Part shown: piece by piece, positions 25,651 to 35,055 of the stretch
Layout of the letters: the number at the start of each line of letters is the position of its first letter
Position numbering within the stretch: position 1 is the first letter of the stretch
Source: Peribacillus sp044761985
GTDB taxonomy: Bacteria > Bacillota > Bacilli > Bacillales > DSM-1321
DNA length: 64,000 nt
Assembly (NCBI RefSeq): GCF_044761985.1
Contig: NZ_JBIWDK010000004.1
Location: 186,001 to 250,000, forward strand
Reading direction: 5' to 3'
Notes under the pieces: model-generated
Told to the model about the DNA's origin: nothing
What the model saw: the letters and a program-made list of their open reading frames with translations, nothing else
Database searches by the model: none
Made by a program: the position numbers and the translations under genes

Positions 25651-27129
25651 CAGATCTTCCTGTTCCGCTAGCCATACCACTATTTTATCTTGGATGTCCC
25701 TGATTCCCTTTTCCTCCACGAAGTTGTTCAAAAGAATTGAAAAGATGATGCCTTCCCCACTTTTGGTGGTCACATATCCAGACAAAGTGCTCGTAGCGGA
25801 AATCGTCCCCGTTTTAGCGCGGACATTTCCCACGGCCGCCGTCTTTTCCATCCTATTCCTTAATGTACCGCCTATCATCTTTTCTTTAACCCCAGCAACC
25901 GGCAGTGCATTGAGATAGGAAGGAAACCATGTTTTTTCCCGAACGGAATAAAGGAGTTTGGTCAATTCGTTCGCTGAGATCAGATTGACCTGGCTAATCC
26001 CTGAACCATCCCGCATCATGGTCGATTGCGTGTCCATCCCCATCAGCTCGAGCTTACTTTCTGCTATCTTCAATCCATTCTCCCAACTGCCTTCCCCCTT
26101 CGCTGCCTTCCCCATTTCCTTCACCAAAACTTCAGCATGTGTGTTATTGCTCAGTTTCATGAAGGGAACCAGCAATTGTGAAAGGGTCATCGAATCATGG
26201 CTGGCAATTTTCCTAGCTTGCGCGGGTGTTTTTCCTTGTTTGGTCGTACCTAACACCTTGATGCCTTGCCGTTCCATCGATTGTTCAAATAATCTTAGGG
26301 CATATTTGGTAGGATCAATCACCGCCATATATTCTTTTGTCGGCAAGCCATGTTCCGGCATAGTCCCCGTTACCGTCAAGACATTTCGCTCATGATCGCG
26401 TTCGACCTTGATTTTCTGCTTTCTGTCCGGTGCTACGGTTATCGCTTCATTAACGACTGTTACATAGTCCGTTTCCGGTTGCATCGTCACGGTTGCTTTT
26501 TTTCCAGCCCTTTTCCCTGGTGATATCTCCAGAAGGACAGTCCCGGTATCATACTCCTCATCGGGTGCGGCGGTTAAGGCTGAAACGGCCGCCCCGTAGT
26601 ACTCTTGCTCATCACTTCGTATTAAATCAGGCGAATGGCGTTCATCGTCATACCATGTATCATCGCCGATAAGATCTCCATGAACATAGTGGATTCGATG
26701 TTGCTTCAACACCTTCGCCAAACCATCAAAGTCCTTTTCAAGAAGGGTTGGGTCTCCTTTTCCCTTCAAATAGACATCCCCCTGAAGGACGTTCGCGACC
26801 TGAATGCCTTTTATGTATAGTTCCGTTTGGAAGACATGCTCCTCCCCTAACGTTTCAAGTGCCGCTGCCGCTGTCAGAAGTTTCATGTTCGATGCCGGTC
26901 TCATCCTTATATCCGCATCATGCTCATACACCAATTCCCCTGTATCTGCCGAACGGATTGAAATTCCGGCTAAGGCCCCGGTTAAAGCAGGCGACTCATG
27001 TACGATACGCTTGATTTCACCAGCCATCGATTCCTCTTCATAAGCAGCCTGCATCGTTTCCCCATTAAAAAAGCACATCAAAAACAGAAAGAAAATAATG
27101 TATACTTTCCTTATAAAGGTCAAATCCAT
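25633..27129 (-). CDS. dacC: D-alanyl-D-alanine carboxypeptidase/endopeptidase, PBP4 family (S13)
   Basis: This 498-residue class C penicillin-binding protein trims or cleaves peptidoglycan peptide cross-links outside the membrane. An N-terminal hydrophobic signal (about 5-22) is followed by PASNMK with catalytic S80 and K83, LSNN near residue 330 and RAKTGT near residue 440. The roughly 170-residue insertion between the first and second motifs is characteristic of S13 enzymes. AGGTGAA precedes the ATG. It is monocistronic and overlaps the convergent HAD gene by 18 bases, leaving no room for a separate terminator. Confidence 0.92.
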   Translation of the reverse strand: MDLTFIRKVYIIFFLFLMCFFNGETMQAAYEEESMAGEIKRIVHESPALTGALAGISIRSADTGELVYEHDADIRMRPASNMKLLTAAAALETLGEEHVFQTELYIKGIQVANVLQGDVYLKGKGDPTLLEKDFDGLAKVLKQHRIHYVHGDLIGDDTWYDDERHSPDLIRSDEQEYYGAAVSALTAAPDEEYDTGTVLLEISPGKRAGKKATVTMQPETDYVTVVNEAITVAPDRKQKIKVERDHERNVLTVTGTMPEHGLPTKEYMAVIDPTKYALRLFEQSMERQGIKVLGTTKQGKTPAQARKIASHDSMTLSQLLVPFMKLSNNTHAEVLVKEMGKAAKGEGSWENGLKIAESKLELMGMDTQSTMMRDGSGISQVNLISANELTKLLYSVREKTWFPSYLNALPVAGVKEKMIGGTLRNRMEKTAAVGNVRAKTGTISATSTLSGYVTTKSGEGIIFSILLNNFVEEKGIRDIQDKIVVWLAEQEDLLERER

Positions 27130-27233
27130 TTCACCTACTTTTAAATTTCATTCGCATGTCCCTTCATATCAGGCATACACAGTATTCCGTATTCCAGGAA
27201 AGCCTCACCTCAGGGACTTTTTTAGCCCCTAAA

Positions 27234-27260
27234 GGGAACTTTTACTAAGAATCATCCGTA
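27234..27260 (+). promoter_or_regulatory. ECF sigma (SigW-like) promoter candidate
   Basis: GGGAAC (27234-27239) and CGTA (27257-27260) are 17 bases apart, resembling the SigW consensus TGAAAC-N16/17-CGTA. ydbST is a SigW-regulon operon in B. subtilis, which supports the reading. The -35 match is only 4 of 6. Confidence 0.45.
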
Positions 27261-27291
27261 TAAAAGTAATGACACAGTAAGGAGTGAACAT

Positions 27292-27786
27292 ATGTATTCA
27301 AAGATTCAAGCGCCAACAAAGAAGATTTCGAAAGAATCCATCAAGGTTTGGCGGATGACGGAAACCATCACCAACCTCATTATTCTCGTCATACTCGGCA
27401 TCTTATTATTCGTTGATACTTATTTTTCCTGGAAAGAGTGGATTGGATGGGTTTTAATCGGACTGACCATCATCGAATGCTTTTCCGCCATTTGGTCCAT
27501 CATCATCGCCCCCATTTTATTGCAAAAATATTGGCGATATGACGTAAGCGAAGAATTCATCCAAACGAAACATGGGGCGTGGTACGAATCCCATGAACTC
27601 ATCCCGATGACGAAAGTTCAATCGGTCGAGCTGAACCAGGGGCCGTTTCTACGGAAGTATGGCCTTTATACGATTAGTATCGGAACCATGGGCGACTCAC
27701 ATACCATACCCGCCATTCCGGAGAAAGAGGCGTATGAACTTCGAGATAAAATTGCGCACTACGCCAAGATAAAGGAAGTGGAATGA
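27292..27786 (+). CDS. ydbS: Membrane PH-domain protein YdbS
   Basis: The 164-residue protein has two membrane helices (about 25-65) followed by a bacterial pleckstrin-homology (bPH2) domain, seen as WRYDVSEEFIQTKHGAWYESHELIPMTKVQSVEL. It matches B. subtilis YdbS in length and layout. The pair YdbST protects against certain cell-envelope-active peptides in B. subtilis. The downstream partner begins one base after its stop. AAGGAGTGAACAT precedes the ATG. Confidence 0.87.
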   Translation: MYSKIQAPTKKISKESIKVWRMTETITNLIILVILGILLFVDTYFSWKEWIGWVLIGLTIIECFSAIWSIIIAPILLQKYWRYDVSEEFIQTKHGAWYESHELIPMTKVQSVELNQGPFLRKYGLYTISIGTMGDSHTIPAIPEKEAYELRDKIAHYAKIKEVE

Positions 27787-27787
27787 C

Positions 27788-29248
27788 ATGGCGGAACAAT
27801 CCAAACGGTTACACCCGCTCAAAATCCCATTTGAAATGTGGAATGTGCTGAAGAAGGAATTCTTTTTAATTATCCTCCTTTATGTATTGAATTTTGGTAC
27901 GGAAAAGGTTTATATGATCGTGCTGCAACTCATCTATCTCTTATACTTCGTATGGAAGGTCATTTCATTGACTTTGAACTGGTTCACCTATACATATCAT
28001 ATAAAAGAAGGAAACATTCAGATCAAGTCCGGGCTTATTTCCAAGTCCTATCGGACAGTTCCGCTTCACAAAATACAAAACGTCCAACGACGGACAACCG
28101 TCCTTCATAAGTTTTTCCACTTAACTTCTTTAACGTTCGAAACGGGAATGACTGGTGACCAAGGTTCTGTCTTGTTTGAGGCGATTTCTTTAAAAGAAGC
28201 CCAACGACTTGAAACGGAATTTTCCTCACAAGAAATCCCGGCTGTAGAAGAAGATCATCTGGAAGAGGACAGCTTGAAAGAAACGGGTGCTGAACAAACC
28301 ATACATTTCACACCGACTAAACGGGATGTGTTAAAAGCTTCCTTCACGTCACTAAGCTTCCTGGCCATCATTCCGATTGTCGCTACGATTTATAAAACAC
28401 TTGATGATTTTTTCAATCTGGAAAATGCCGAAGGGGCTGTGGCATCGTTTTTGAATTCATGGCTAACCATAACCATCGCTCTCATTGTTTTAGTAGGATT
28501 AGCTATTGGTTTTGGAATTATTTCCACGTACGTGAAGTATGGGAAGTATGAAATTTCATCGGATGCCAAACGTGTGTATATCAAAAAAGGGGTGCTCGAT
28601 GAATCTGCCTTTTCAATTCAGAAAGAAAAAGTGCAGGCGGTGGAAATCACCCAATCCCTCATCAAAAGAATGCTTGGATTAGCGGAGGTGAAACTGATAA
28701 GCGCGGGAAGTACAGGAGATGAAAAACTGGAAACGAATACGCTCTATCCATTTTTATCGGTTGACCGTGCCCATGCCATAATCGAAGAGATTTTGCCTTC
28801 TTACAAGGTGGAACGCTCCATGCACCCCTTATCGAAACAAGCTTTCATCGTGCGAATGCTAAGGCCAAGCTATATCTGGATAGTTGTGACGGTTGCCATT
28901 TTTATTTTCAAGCCAGCGATATGGTATATTTCCTTGATTCTTTTCGTACTCATTTATACATCGAGAATCATAGATTACAAAAATGGCCGCTATTTATTAC
29001 ATGACGAATTCATTCAATTTAAATCAGGAAGTTTGGAAACGTCCCTGTTCATCACGAAAAGAAGCAAGGTCATTCAGATTAAAGTCGAACGCTCAAGACT
29101 GCAAAAACGCTTTGGGCTCGCATCGATCGAAACCATTAACCGTTCCAAACCGGTACATCATACCAAGCTACAAGATGTTTCCCTTGAATATGCCGACGAG
29201 TTTTACACATGGTATATTGATCGCACGAAAAACATTCAAGTCGAATAA
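27788..29248 (+). CDS. ydbT: Membrane PH-domain protein YdbT
   Basis: The 486-residue protein contains repeated bPH2 modules separated by membrane helices. Three similar segments, HIKEGNIQIKSGLISKSYRT (about 71-90), KRVYIKKGVLDESAF and LHDEFIQFKSGSLETS, mark the PH repeats. It matches B. subtilis YdbT (493 residues). It is coupled to ydbS, with ATG one base after the ydbS TGA, so the two likely form a membrane complex. Confidence 0.87.
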   Translation: MAEQSKRLHPLKIPFEMWNVLKKEFFLIILLYVLNFGTEKVYMIVLQLIYLLYFVWKVISLTLNWFTYTYHIKEGNIQIKSGLISKSYRTVPLHKIQNVQRRTTVLHKFFHLTSLTFETGMTGDQGSVLFEAISLKEAQRLETEFSSQEIPAVEEDHLEEDSLKETGAEQTIHFTPTKRDVLKASFTSLSFLAIIPIVATIYKTLDDFFNLENAEGAVASFLNSWLTITIALIVLVGLAIGFGIISTYVKYGKYEISSDAKRVYIKKGVLDESAFSIQKEKVQAVEITQSLIKRMLGLAEVKLISAGSTGDEKLETNTLYPFLSVDRAHAIIEEILPSYKVERSMHPLSKQAFIVRMLRPSYIWIVVTVAIFIFKPAIWYISLILFVLIYTSRIIDYKNGRYLLHDEFIQFKSGSLETSLFITKRSKVIQIKVERSRLQKRFGLASIETINRSKPVHHTKLQDVSLEYADEFYTWYIDRTKNIQVE

Positions 29249-29261
29249 CCAACCAGAAGAA

Positions 29262-29292
29262 AGAGTTGACTGCATCCAGTCAGCTCTTTTTT
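29262..29292. terminator. Bidirectional terminator after ydbT
   Basis: AGAGTTGACTG (29262-29272) pairs with CAGTCAGCTCT (29277-29287) with one G-U pair and runs into seven Ts. The stop codon of the convergent gene at 29280 falls inside the stem. Confidence 0.85.
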
Positions 29293-29951
29293 TGTAAGTC
29301 TAATTGGCTGACAATGGAGGTCACTACTGTTTTTAATGGATTCATCATTCCATGAGATGTCTGCTGTTCGAATCGCTTGGCTGCATCCACCATTGATAAT
29401 TGAGCAACAGAAATTGCCTTTTGATCATCTTGAACGAGTTGATGTAAGACCTTGATGATTTCAGCATTGTACTCTTCTTTCAATCCTTTCATGATTAATT
29501 CGAAAGTATTTTCCATGATCATAATCTCCAAATCCAAGGATTTTTGATGGATTTCCGCATACTTTTCAAGACGCTCCACGGTACCGTTAACTGTTGCTGG
29601 GTTCGTAAAAAGGAGAATCTGAGGTTGAGATAGCGTACAGATGTATTCGAAGTAAGGTTCATCAATTTTAATGATGGGCACGGATGCTACCATACGTTGG
29701 TCTTGTAAAAGGGCGATATAGTTCGTGCAAGTAATTAGGATAGCATCCACTTCACATTGAGCGATCCAATCCAGTTGCTCTTTTACTTTTTTCTTTGCTT
29801 CTGTTTTATCGTAATTCCCAACAGAAGTCATTCGATACATTATGGAAGAGTCCACAAAATGCATGAGATCGATGTCATAGATTGAAAGAGCTCTTTCAAT
29901 ATATTCTATATTTGAATAATGGGCATGAAGGCATCCTAATCTTTTTTTCAA
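29280..29951 (-). CDS. Asp/Glu racemase-fold protein
   Basis: The 223-residue protein has the two-lobed layout of the aspartate/glutamate racemase superfamily. ILITCTNYIAL near residues 73-83 places a cysteine where the first catalytic cysteine lies, but the second-lobe position reads VAQLSMVDAA (about 186-195), without a matching cysteine, so it may act on a different substrate or not racemise at all. The start is TTG at 29951 after GAAGGGGGAATGGTGAG. It is a single gene between two convergent or divergent neighbours. Confidence 0.6.
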   Translation of the reverse strand: MKKRLGCLHAHYSNIEYIERALSIYDIDLMHFVDSSIMYRMTSVGNYDKTEAKKKVKEQLDWIAQCEVDAILITCTNYIALLQDQRMVASVPIIKIDEPYFEYICTLSQPQILLFTNPATVNGTVERLEKYAEIHQKSLDLEIMIMENTFELIMKGLKEEYNAEIIKVLHQLVQDDQKAISVAQLSMVDAAKRFEQQTSHGMMNPLKTVVTSIVSQLDLQKKS

Positions 29952-30084
29952 CTCACCATTCCCCCTTCATTATGCTTTCTGATTATTCTACCAGTAAAAT
30001 TCCTTTCTTGGATAATCTTTTCTTTCCTGTTTCAATCACTTTACCTCCTAATATAAGTCATTCTTATGAATTTTCTAAAAAAAC

Positions 30085-30111
30085 TAAAAGATAGGGAAAC
30101 TAAGCCGAAAT
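30085..30111 (+). promoter_or_regulatory. SigD-type promoter of the chemoreceptor gene
   Basis: TAAA (30085-30088) and GCCGAAAT (30104-30111) are 15 bases apart, close to the flagellar sigma consensus TAAA-N15-GCCGATAA. They lie about 45 bases before the chemoreceptor start, as expected for motility-linked expression. Confidence 0.75.
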
Positions 30112-30153
30112 ATCTAGAGAACTCATAAGAAGTAGATATAAAGGAGCAAACCT

Positions 30154-32145
30154 ATGAAACGTCTGAAAAACTGGTACTTCAATTCTCTTAAAAAACAAAT
30201 ACTGATACCCTTTTTAGCTTTAATTATTATTAGCGGATTTCTCATATCCTACGTAGCCTATGATCAAAGCATTGAACTAACGACAGATGAACTGAAAAAT
30301 ACGACAGAAGGTCAAGTAAAATCAATGAATGAAGTATCCGATCGCTTCTTCCAAGAAAAGGAAAAGAATTTAGACAGGATAAGCAAAGATATGGCCATGA
30401 CCACACCCCATTCAGACGCTGATTCCATACTTACCGAGTTTACCAATACCCAAACGACCAATGAAGAGATCATCAGCTTGTACATGGGGACGGAGAAGGA
30501 AGGACAGACGATCATCTTCCCTAAAGCCTATTTACCTGGTGACTTTGACCCAAGGCAACAAGATTGGTATCAAGAGGCTTTGAAAGGAAAGAATGAAGTC
30601 ATATGGACCGAGCCTTATACGGATACTGCGACCAATTCCCTTATCATCACGGCAGCAAAAGCAATCTATGATGGCGATAAATTGGTCGGCGTTCTTGGTG
30701 TCGACATCGCGATGGAAACGTTACTGAATACGATCAATCAGACGAAATTCGGGAAAACGGGATATGCCATTCTACTGAATGAGAAAGGGTCTATCCTTGC
30801 CCACCCTGATCAATCGAAAATCATGAAGGATCTTTCGGCTCAACCCATTTTTCAGCAAATGAAAGGTGAATCAGGATCTATGATCCTGGATTTTGAGGAT
30901 AAAAGGCAAATCATCGGATACTCAACCAGTCCTACTACTGGTTGGAAAATAGCTGGAGTCGTGGATAGAGATGAAGTGGTGGACCGTGCAAGCTCTATGG
31001 TCATGCACAATATCCTGGCCATGATCGTCACTTTTACTTTGGCTACCATTTTTTCCATCTTCATCACACGTTCTTTGACAAAGCCCATTAAACGCCTTCA
31101 AGAATCCATCAAGAAAATGGCTGGCGGTGACTTCGCCTCCACGATTTCCATTTCCAGTGGGGACGAACTCGGCAAGCTTGCAGAAGACACCAACACCTTA
31201 GCAGAGAATATGAGTGCCATGCTTAAAAATGTCCATGCCCTTTCCAATAAGGTTGCCGATTCCTCCATGTTGCTCGTTGCCAGTGCCGAAGAGAATTCGG
31301 CTGCCGCAAACGAGGTCGCCATGACGATGGAACAAATCGCTTCAGGTGCCATTGATCAGATCGAAGTCGGCCAAGATAACGAAACGGCCATAGAGCTCAT
31401 GGCCGACAAAATCAACAACCTGGAAAATCAGGCAGAAAAAATGTCGCTTGCCTCCGATGACATGTTCAAGGCATCGGAAAATGGAATGATCACCGTTCAG
31501 GGCCTAAAACAACAATTCGATGTTACAGCCCAGATATCCAACCAGATGAGTACAGCCGTAAAATCACTCGATGTTCGATCCCATACGATTAGCGATATCG
31601 TCAAAACCATAACAGGGATTGCCGGGCAAACCAATTTACTCGCCTTGAATGCAGCCATCGAGGCAGCCAGGGCAGGCGAGCATGGAAAAGGTTTCGCCGT
31701 CGTTGCCGATGAAGTGAAAAAATTGGCCGAACAAACGGAACACTCCTTAAAGGAAATAGCAGAAATCATTTTTGCCATGCAAACTGATACCGCAAATACG
31801 GTTAGCTTGATTGATCAGGTCAACCAGAAAATCGATCATCAGAGTACATCCGTCACTGACACCGAAGTGGCCTTTGGCGATATTGCATCAATCATCTCTA
31901 CCACATTCAGTAACTTTGATGAAATAACAAGTACCATGCACGAAATGATTGCCCAGATTGCCGTGATGTCAGGCAACGCGAAACAATTAAACTCCGTTAG
32001 TCAGGAGGCAGCTGCCGGCACAGAAGAAGTGTCCGCTTCAATTGAAGAGACGAATGCCTCCATGGAACAATTAAATGCCCTGGCTGGGGAATTGGACAGC
32101 CTATCGCAGGAAATGCATAAGGAGATCCAGAAATTCAGCTACTAA
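30154..32145 (+). CDS. Methyl-accepting chemotaxis protein with dCache sensor
   Basis: The 663-residue receptor has a membrane helix at about 15-35, a roughly 240-residue extracellular dCache domain (DPRQQDWYQEALKGKNEVIWTEPY near residues 128-151 is the PAS-like signature), a second helix near 282-304, a HAMP linker (RSLTKPIKRLQESI), and a signalling domain with GQTNLLALNAAIEAARAGEHGKGF. The dCache motif resembles amino-acid-sensing McpB and McpC of B. subtilis, but the ligand is not fixed. AAAGGAGCAAACCT precedes the ATG. Confidence 0.92.
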   Translation: MKRLKNWYFNSLKKQILIPFLALIIISGFLISYVAYDQSIELTTDELKNTTEGQVKSMNEVSDRFFQEKEKNLDRISKDMAMTTPHSDADSILTEFTNTQTTNEEIISLYMGTEKEGQTIIFPKAYLPGDFDPRQQDWYQEALKGKNEVIWTEPYTDTATNSLIITAAKAIYDGDKLVGVLGVDIAMETLLNTINQTKFGKTGYAILLNEKGSILAHPDQSKIMKDLSAQPIFQQMKGESGSMILDFEDKRQIIGYSTSPTTGWKIAGVVDRDEVVDRASSMVMHNILAMIVTFTLATIFSIFITRSLTKPIKRLQESIKKMAGGDFASTISISSGDELGKLAEDTNTLAENMSAMLKNVHALSNKVADSSMLLVASAEENSAAANEVAMTMEQIASGAIDQIEVGQDNETAIELMADKINNLENQAEKMSLASDDMFKASENGMITVQGLKQQFDVTAQISNQMSTAVKSLDVRSHTISDIVKTITGIAGQTNLLALNAAIEAARAGEHGKGFAVVADEVKKLAEQTEHSLKEIAEIIFAMQTDTANTVSLIDQVNQKIDHQSTSVTDTEVAFGDIASIISTTFSNFDEITSTMHEMIAQIAVMSGNAKQLNSVSQEAAAGTEEVSASIEETNASMEQLNALAGELDSLSQEMHKEIQKFSY

Positions 32146-32152
32146 ACAAAAG

Positions 32153-32187
32153 AAAGAGCAGAAGCCAAAAGGCCCTGCTCTTTTTAC
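32153..32187 (+). terminator. Terminator of the dCache chemoreceptor gene
   Basis: AAAGAGCAG and CTGCTCTTT form a perfect 9-bp stem around 13 bases, followed by Ts. It also reads acceptably on the minus strand for the convergent stress gene. Confidence 0.8.
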
Positions 32188-32197
32188 ACGCTCTAAA

Positions 32198-32704
32198 TTA
32201 AAGTGGTCTTCTTCTATTCGTAAGCGTTTCATCCGTTTCAGTAATACCTGTGTATGAAGAGTTACCCCTTTTCGCATCGGCATCCACCAATACAAGCAGT
32301 TTCCCATTCTTAACATCCGATTCATATTGAGTGGCTTCACGTTCAGGGATACCGAGGCCAATCAATGTACCGGCCAAACCACCTGTACCAGCTCCTACTG
32401 CCGCACCAGCTAATGTAGCTGCAATCGGTCCAGCCGCAAGTACCGGTCCGATTCCTGGAATGGCCAAAGCACCGATTCCCGCTAAGAATCCAGCTGTTCC
32501 GCCTAGAACTCCACCAGTGGCAGCTCCAGTAGCAAGCCCTTCCTCTACTTTCGTTCCAGTTTCTTTTTTCACCGTTCTAAGTTCTTCTTTATCTTTAGCA
32601 ACCACCGAAATATCATCTTGAGTATATCCTTGAGCCTGTAATGCCTCAACTGCCTGAATGGCCTCTGATCCAGTATCATAAACTCCAATTATACGTTTAT
32701 CCAT
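32198..32704 (-). CDS. yflT: General stress protein 17M-like (YflT family)
   Basis: The 168-residue protein has an N-terminal YflT domain, MDKRIIGVYDTGSEAIQAVE then LQAQGYTQDDISVVAK, followed by a glycine-zipper hydrophobic stretch (about 60-120) and a charged tail. Such zipper segments suggest membrane association. The ATG at 32704 is nine bases after AAGGAGG; the ATG at 32713 abuts that site. The SigB promoter upstream predicts induction by heat, salt or ethanol, as for B. subtilis yflT. Molecular function is unknown. Confidence 0.85.
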   Translation of the reverse strand: MDKRIIGVYDTGSEAIQAVEALQAQGYTQDDISVVAKDKEELRTVKKETGTKVEEGLATGAATGGVLGGTAGFLAGIGALAIPGIGPVLAAGPIAATLAGAAVGAGTGGLAGTLIGLGIPEREATQYESDVKNGKLLVLVDADAKRGNSSYTGITETDETLTNRRRPL

Positions 32705-32750
32705 ATCTATCATCCTCCTTAAAGAATGTTGTTTGTCGCTCCCTCTTTAC

Positions 32751-32777
32751 ATACCCCCGGAATCCAAAGCACTAAAC
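32751..32777 (-). promoter_or_regulatory. SigB promoter of the yflT-like gene
   Basis: GTTTAG (32777-32772) and GGGTAT (32756-32751) are 15 bases apart on the minus strand, matching the SigB consensus GTTTAA-N12..15-GGGTAT at 11 of 12 positions. The gene start lies about 47 bases downstream. Confidence 0.85.
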
Positions 32778-32867
32778 ACATTTCCACCGGAAAAGATTTA
32801 TGGTTCAAGCCCATTTATAAGGGTATATAAAATTATAGTTTGCATACTTATAGGAGGTTTTTTTTTA

Positions 32868-33935
32868 ATGCTTATCGATTTACTGAAAGATTTAGTCTCC
32901 ATTGACAGTTCCTCCAAAGAAGGGGCCAATGAAGCAGTGGATTTCTGTGCCGGTTGGCTTAAGGGCCAGGGATTGACTGTGGATGTGATTGAAAATAACG
33001 GGTACAAAATGCTCGTTAGCGAAATCGGGAGTGGAGAAAAAACATTGATATGGAATGGCCATGTTGATGTAGTGAGCGGGACGCCTAATCAATTCTTCCC
33101 CGAGGTGCATGAAGGGAATTTATATGGCCGTGGAACGGCCGATATGAAAGCGGGGGTTGCAGGCATGATGTGCGCCTTCGCCGAATTGAAAGATAGGGAC
33201 TTAGGGTTGAAAATCCAGCTACAAATCGTTTCCGATGAGGAAATCGGGGGCTTGAACTGCTCCGGCTACCTAGCGAAGCATGGATATCGAGGCGATTTTG
33301 TCATCTGTGCAGAACCCACGCAGTTAGGCATCGGCCTACAGGCTAAGGGCTCCCTTCGCCTCGATATCGAAGTTTCCGGTAAATCCGCACATGGAAGCCG
33401 TCCATGGGAAGGTGTCAATGCCATCGAAAAGGCCTATGATATCTATACGAAAATCAAGGCCCTTCCTTTCACACGGGAACATACCCCCCTTTACGCTTCC
33501 CCCTCTCTCAATCTCGCAAAAATAAAGGGCGGAGATGTGTACAATAAAGTACCGGATGCTTGTTTACTCAGTCTCGATATTCGTTATCTTCCAACCCAGA
33601 CAATGGAGGAAATCGTCGAGCAAATCGAAACCGTGGTAGGCAAGAACATCCATATTAACATGTATAGTAAACCCGTTAATACGGAGGAAAACGATCCTTA
33701 CATCACCCTACTCCGTCCGATTATCGAAAAGAACACGAAACAGGAAGCGGTCGTCTTCGGTCAACATGGCTCCGCTGACACCATCTTCTTTGCAGCGTAC
33801 GGCATCCCAGCCATCGAATTCGGTCCAAAAGGGGAGAATTGGCATGGTGACCGGGAATGCGTCAATCTCGAATCCGTCGAAGTCTATCAAAAAATGCTCG
33901 TTGATTTTGCCTCTGAATTCATTTTACAAAAATAA
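32868..33935 (+). CDS. M20 family metallo-deacylase (ArgE/DapE-like)
   Basis: The 355-residue hydrolase has the M20 zinc site in order: NGHVDVV (His and Asp near 65-67), RGTADMKAG, VSDEEIGG with the catalytic glutamate, CAEPT, and QHGSADT near the end. The dimerisation domain lies between SGKSAHGSRPWEG and the C-terminal motif. ArgE, DapE, acetyl-lysine and acyl-peptide deacylases all share this plan, so the substrate is open. The ATG at 32868 follows TAGGAGG by ten bases; the longer frame from 32733 has no ribosome site and would overlap the SigB promoter. Confidence 0.85.
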   Translation: MLIDLLKDLVSIDSSSKEGANEAVDFCAGWLKGQGLTVDVIENNGYKMLVSEIGSGEKTLIWNGHVDVVSGTPNQFFPEVHEGNLYGRGTADMKAGVAGMMCAFAELKDRDLGLKIQLQIVSDEEIGGLNCSGYLAKHGYRGDFVICAEPTQLGIGLQAKGSLRLDIEVSGKSAHGSRPWEGVNAIEKAYDIYTKIKALPFTREHTPLYASPSLNLAKIKGGDVYNKVPDACLLSLDIRYLPTQTMEEIVEQIETVVGKNIHINMYSKPVNTEENDPYITLLRPIIEKNTKQEAVVFGQHGSADTIFFAAYGIPAIEFGPKGENWHGDRECVNLESVEVYQKMLVDFASEFILQK

Positions 33936-33944
33936 GTATAGAAA

Positions 33945-33979
33945 GAAGCCGATATGTCCATCTATCGGCTTCTTTTTTT
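33945..33979 (+). terminator. Terminator of the M20 deacylase gene
   Basis: GAAGCCGATA and TATCGGCTTC form a perfect 10-bp stem around eight bases, followed by seven Ts. Confidence 0.9.
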
Positions 33980-34366
33980 ATAGAAGAATCCATCGTGAAC
34001 GTCACTTCTAACCTCTTAAAACGGAAAATTCTCTTCTTTCCATATAATTGACAGCCTTTTCTTTCAAAAATGACTCGTCATACCCTCTTAAAATGGCAAA
34101 ACCATAAAGTAGGCTTTTAAGCCCATACTTTTTCCACTTATTTTTCCATATTCATACAAAATACATTATGAAATCAAGTAATCTTCCAAATTTTATAGAA
34201 AATTATGAAGTATTTCGTGATAAAAGTTCAAATTAATATCATTCCTTTTACCTAGTTTATTTTTCAATGAAATGTTTTTGTAACACAATTACTATGCCAC
34301 CGAAACATTATTGTCATATAGACCTGTTATTCTAAGTCTACGCTTTAAAACAAAGGAGAATATTAA
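33980..34366. other. AT-rich intergenic region upstream of the LysM/3D gene
   Basis: No gene or strong hairpin was seen. B. subtilis yocH is controlled by WalR, whose site is TGTWAH-N5-TGTWAH; only isolated half-sites such as TGTAAC near 34279 are present here, so I do not call a WalR box. Confidence 0.45.
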
Positions 34367-34918
34367 TTGAAAAAAATACTACTTCCTATTATCACTGCTT
34401 TCTTCCTGGTATTTAGTTTTTCCGGAGTTTCATCAGCTGCTACTACTACATATAAAGTTAAAAGTGGTGACACACTATGGGGCATCGCGAGTAAACATAA
34501 CATAACGGTCAATCAACTAAAGAGTTGGAACAACCTTAAAAAAGATCATATTAAACCAAAACAAGTTTTAAAAGTTAAGAAAACTGCAACGAAGGCAAAA
34601 CCCAAAGCAAAAAAAGCATCAAAGAAATATAAAACTATCACAGTTAATGCTACAGCCTATACAGCGAACTGCAAAGGGTGCAGCGGGATTACGGCAACTG
34701 GCCTTAACCTGAAGAAAAACCCTAAAGTCAAAGCTATTTCTGTCGATCCTAAAGTCATTCCACTAGGAACAAAAGTTCATGTAGAAGGTTACGGAGATGC
34801 CGTAGCAGCAGATAAAGGCAGTGCGATTAAAGGAAAAAAAATCGACGTCTTCTATTCTTCTAAAACAAAAGCTCTTAACTGGGGCAGAAAAACAGTAAAA
34901 GTGAAAGTCTATCAATAA
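34367..34918 (+). CDS. yocH: Secreted LysM-3D domain cell-wall protein (YocH-like)
   Basis: The 183-residue protein has a signal peptide ending near SSAA, one LysM domain (about 26-70; YKVKSGDTLWGIASKHNI), a lysine-rich linker and a 3D domain named for its three aspartates (ISVDPKVIPLGTKVHVEGYGDAVAADKGSAIKG then KIDVF). The 3D domain is the catalytic fold of MltA-type and Rpf-like muralytic enzymes. B. subtilis YocH has two LysM repeats; here I see one. The start is TTG at 34367, eight bases after AAAGGAG. Confidence 0.85.
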   Translation: MKKILLPIITAFFLVFSFSGVSSAATTTYKVKSGDTLWGIASKHNITVNQLKSWNNLKKDHIKPKQVLKVKKTATKAKPKAKKASKKYKTITVNATAYTANCKGCSGITATGLNLKKNPKVKAISVDPKVIPLGTKVHVEGYGDAVAADKGSAIKGKKIDVFYSSKTKALNWGRKTVKVKVYQ

Positions 34919-34926
34919 AAAGTAAT

Positions 34927-34960
34927 CAGCTTGTAACAATTCAGGCTGTTTTTTTTTGCC
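34927..34960 (+). terminator. Terminator of the yocH-like gene
   Basis: CAGCTTG and CAGGCTG pair (one G-U) around eight bases and are followed by nine Ts. Confidence 0.75.
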
Positions 34961-35055
34961 TTTTTTCTTTTATAGTCATTATTTCACCATTCATATTTAC
35001 TGAAAATTCAGCTAATGGTATGATTGGTCCATCAATCAGAAGCGAGGTGTACATA

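Noticed and set aside
34270..34366. WalR operator upstream of yocH-like gene
   Set aside because: Only isolated TGTWAH half-sites, not the paired sites at five-base spacing.
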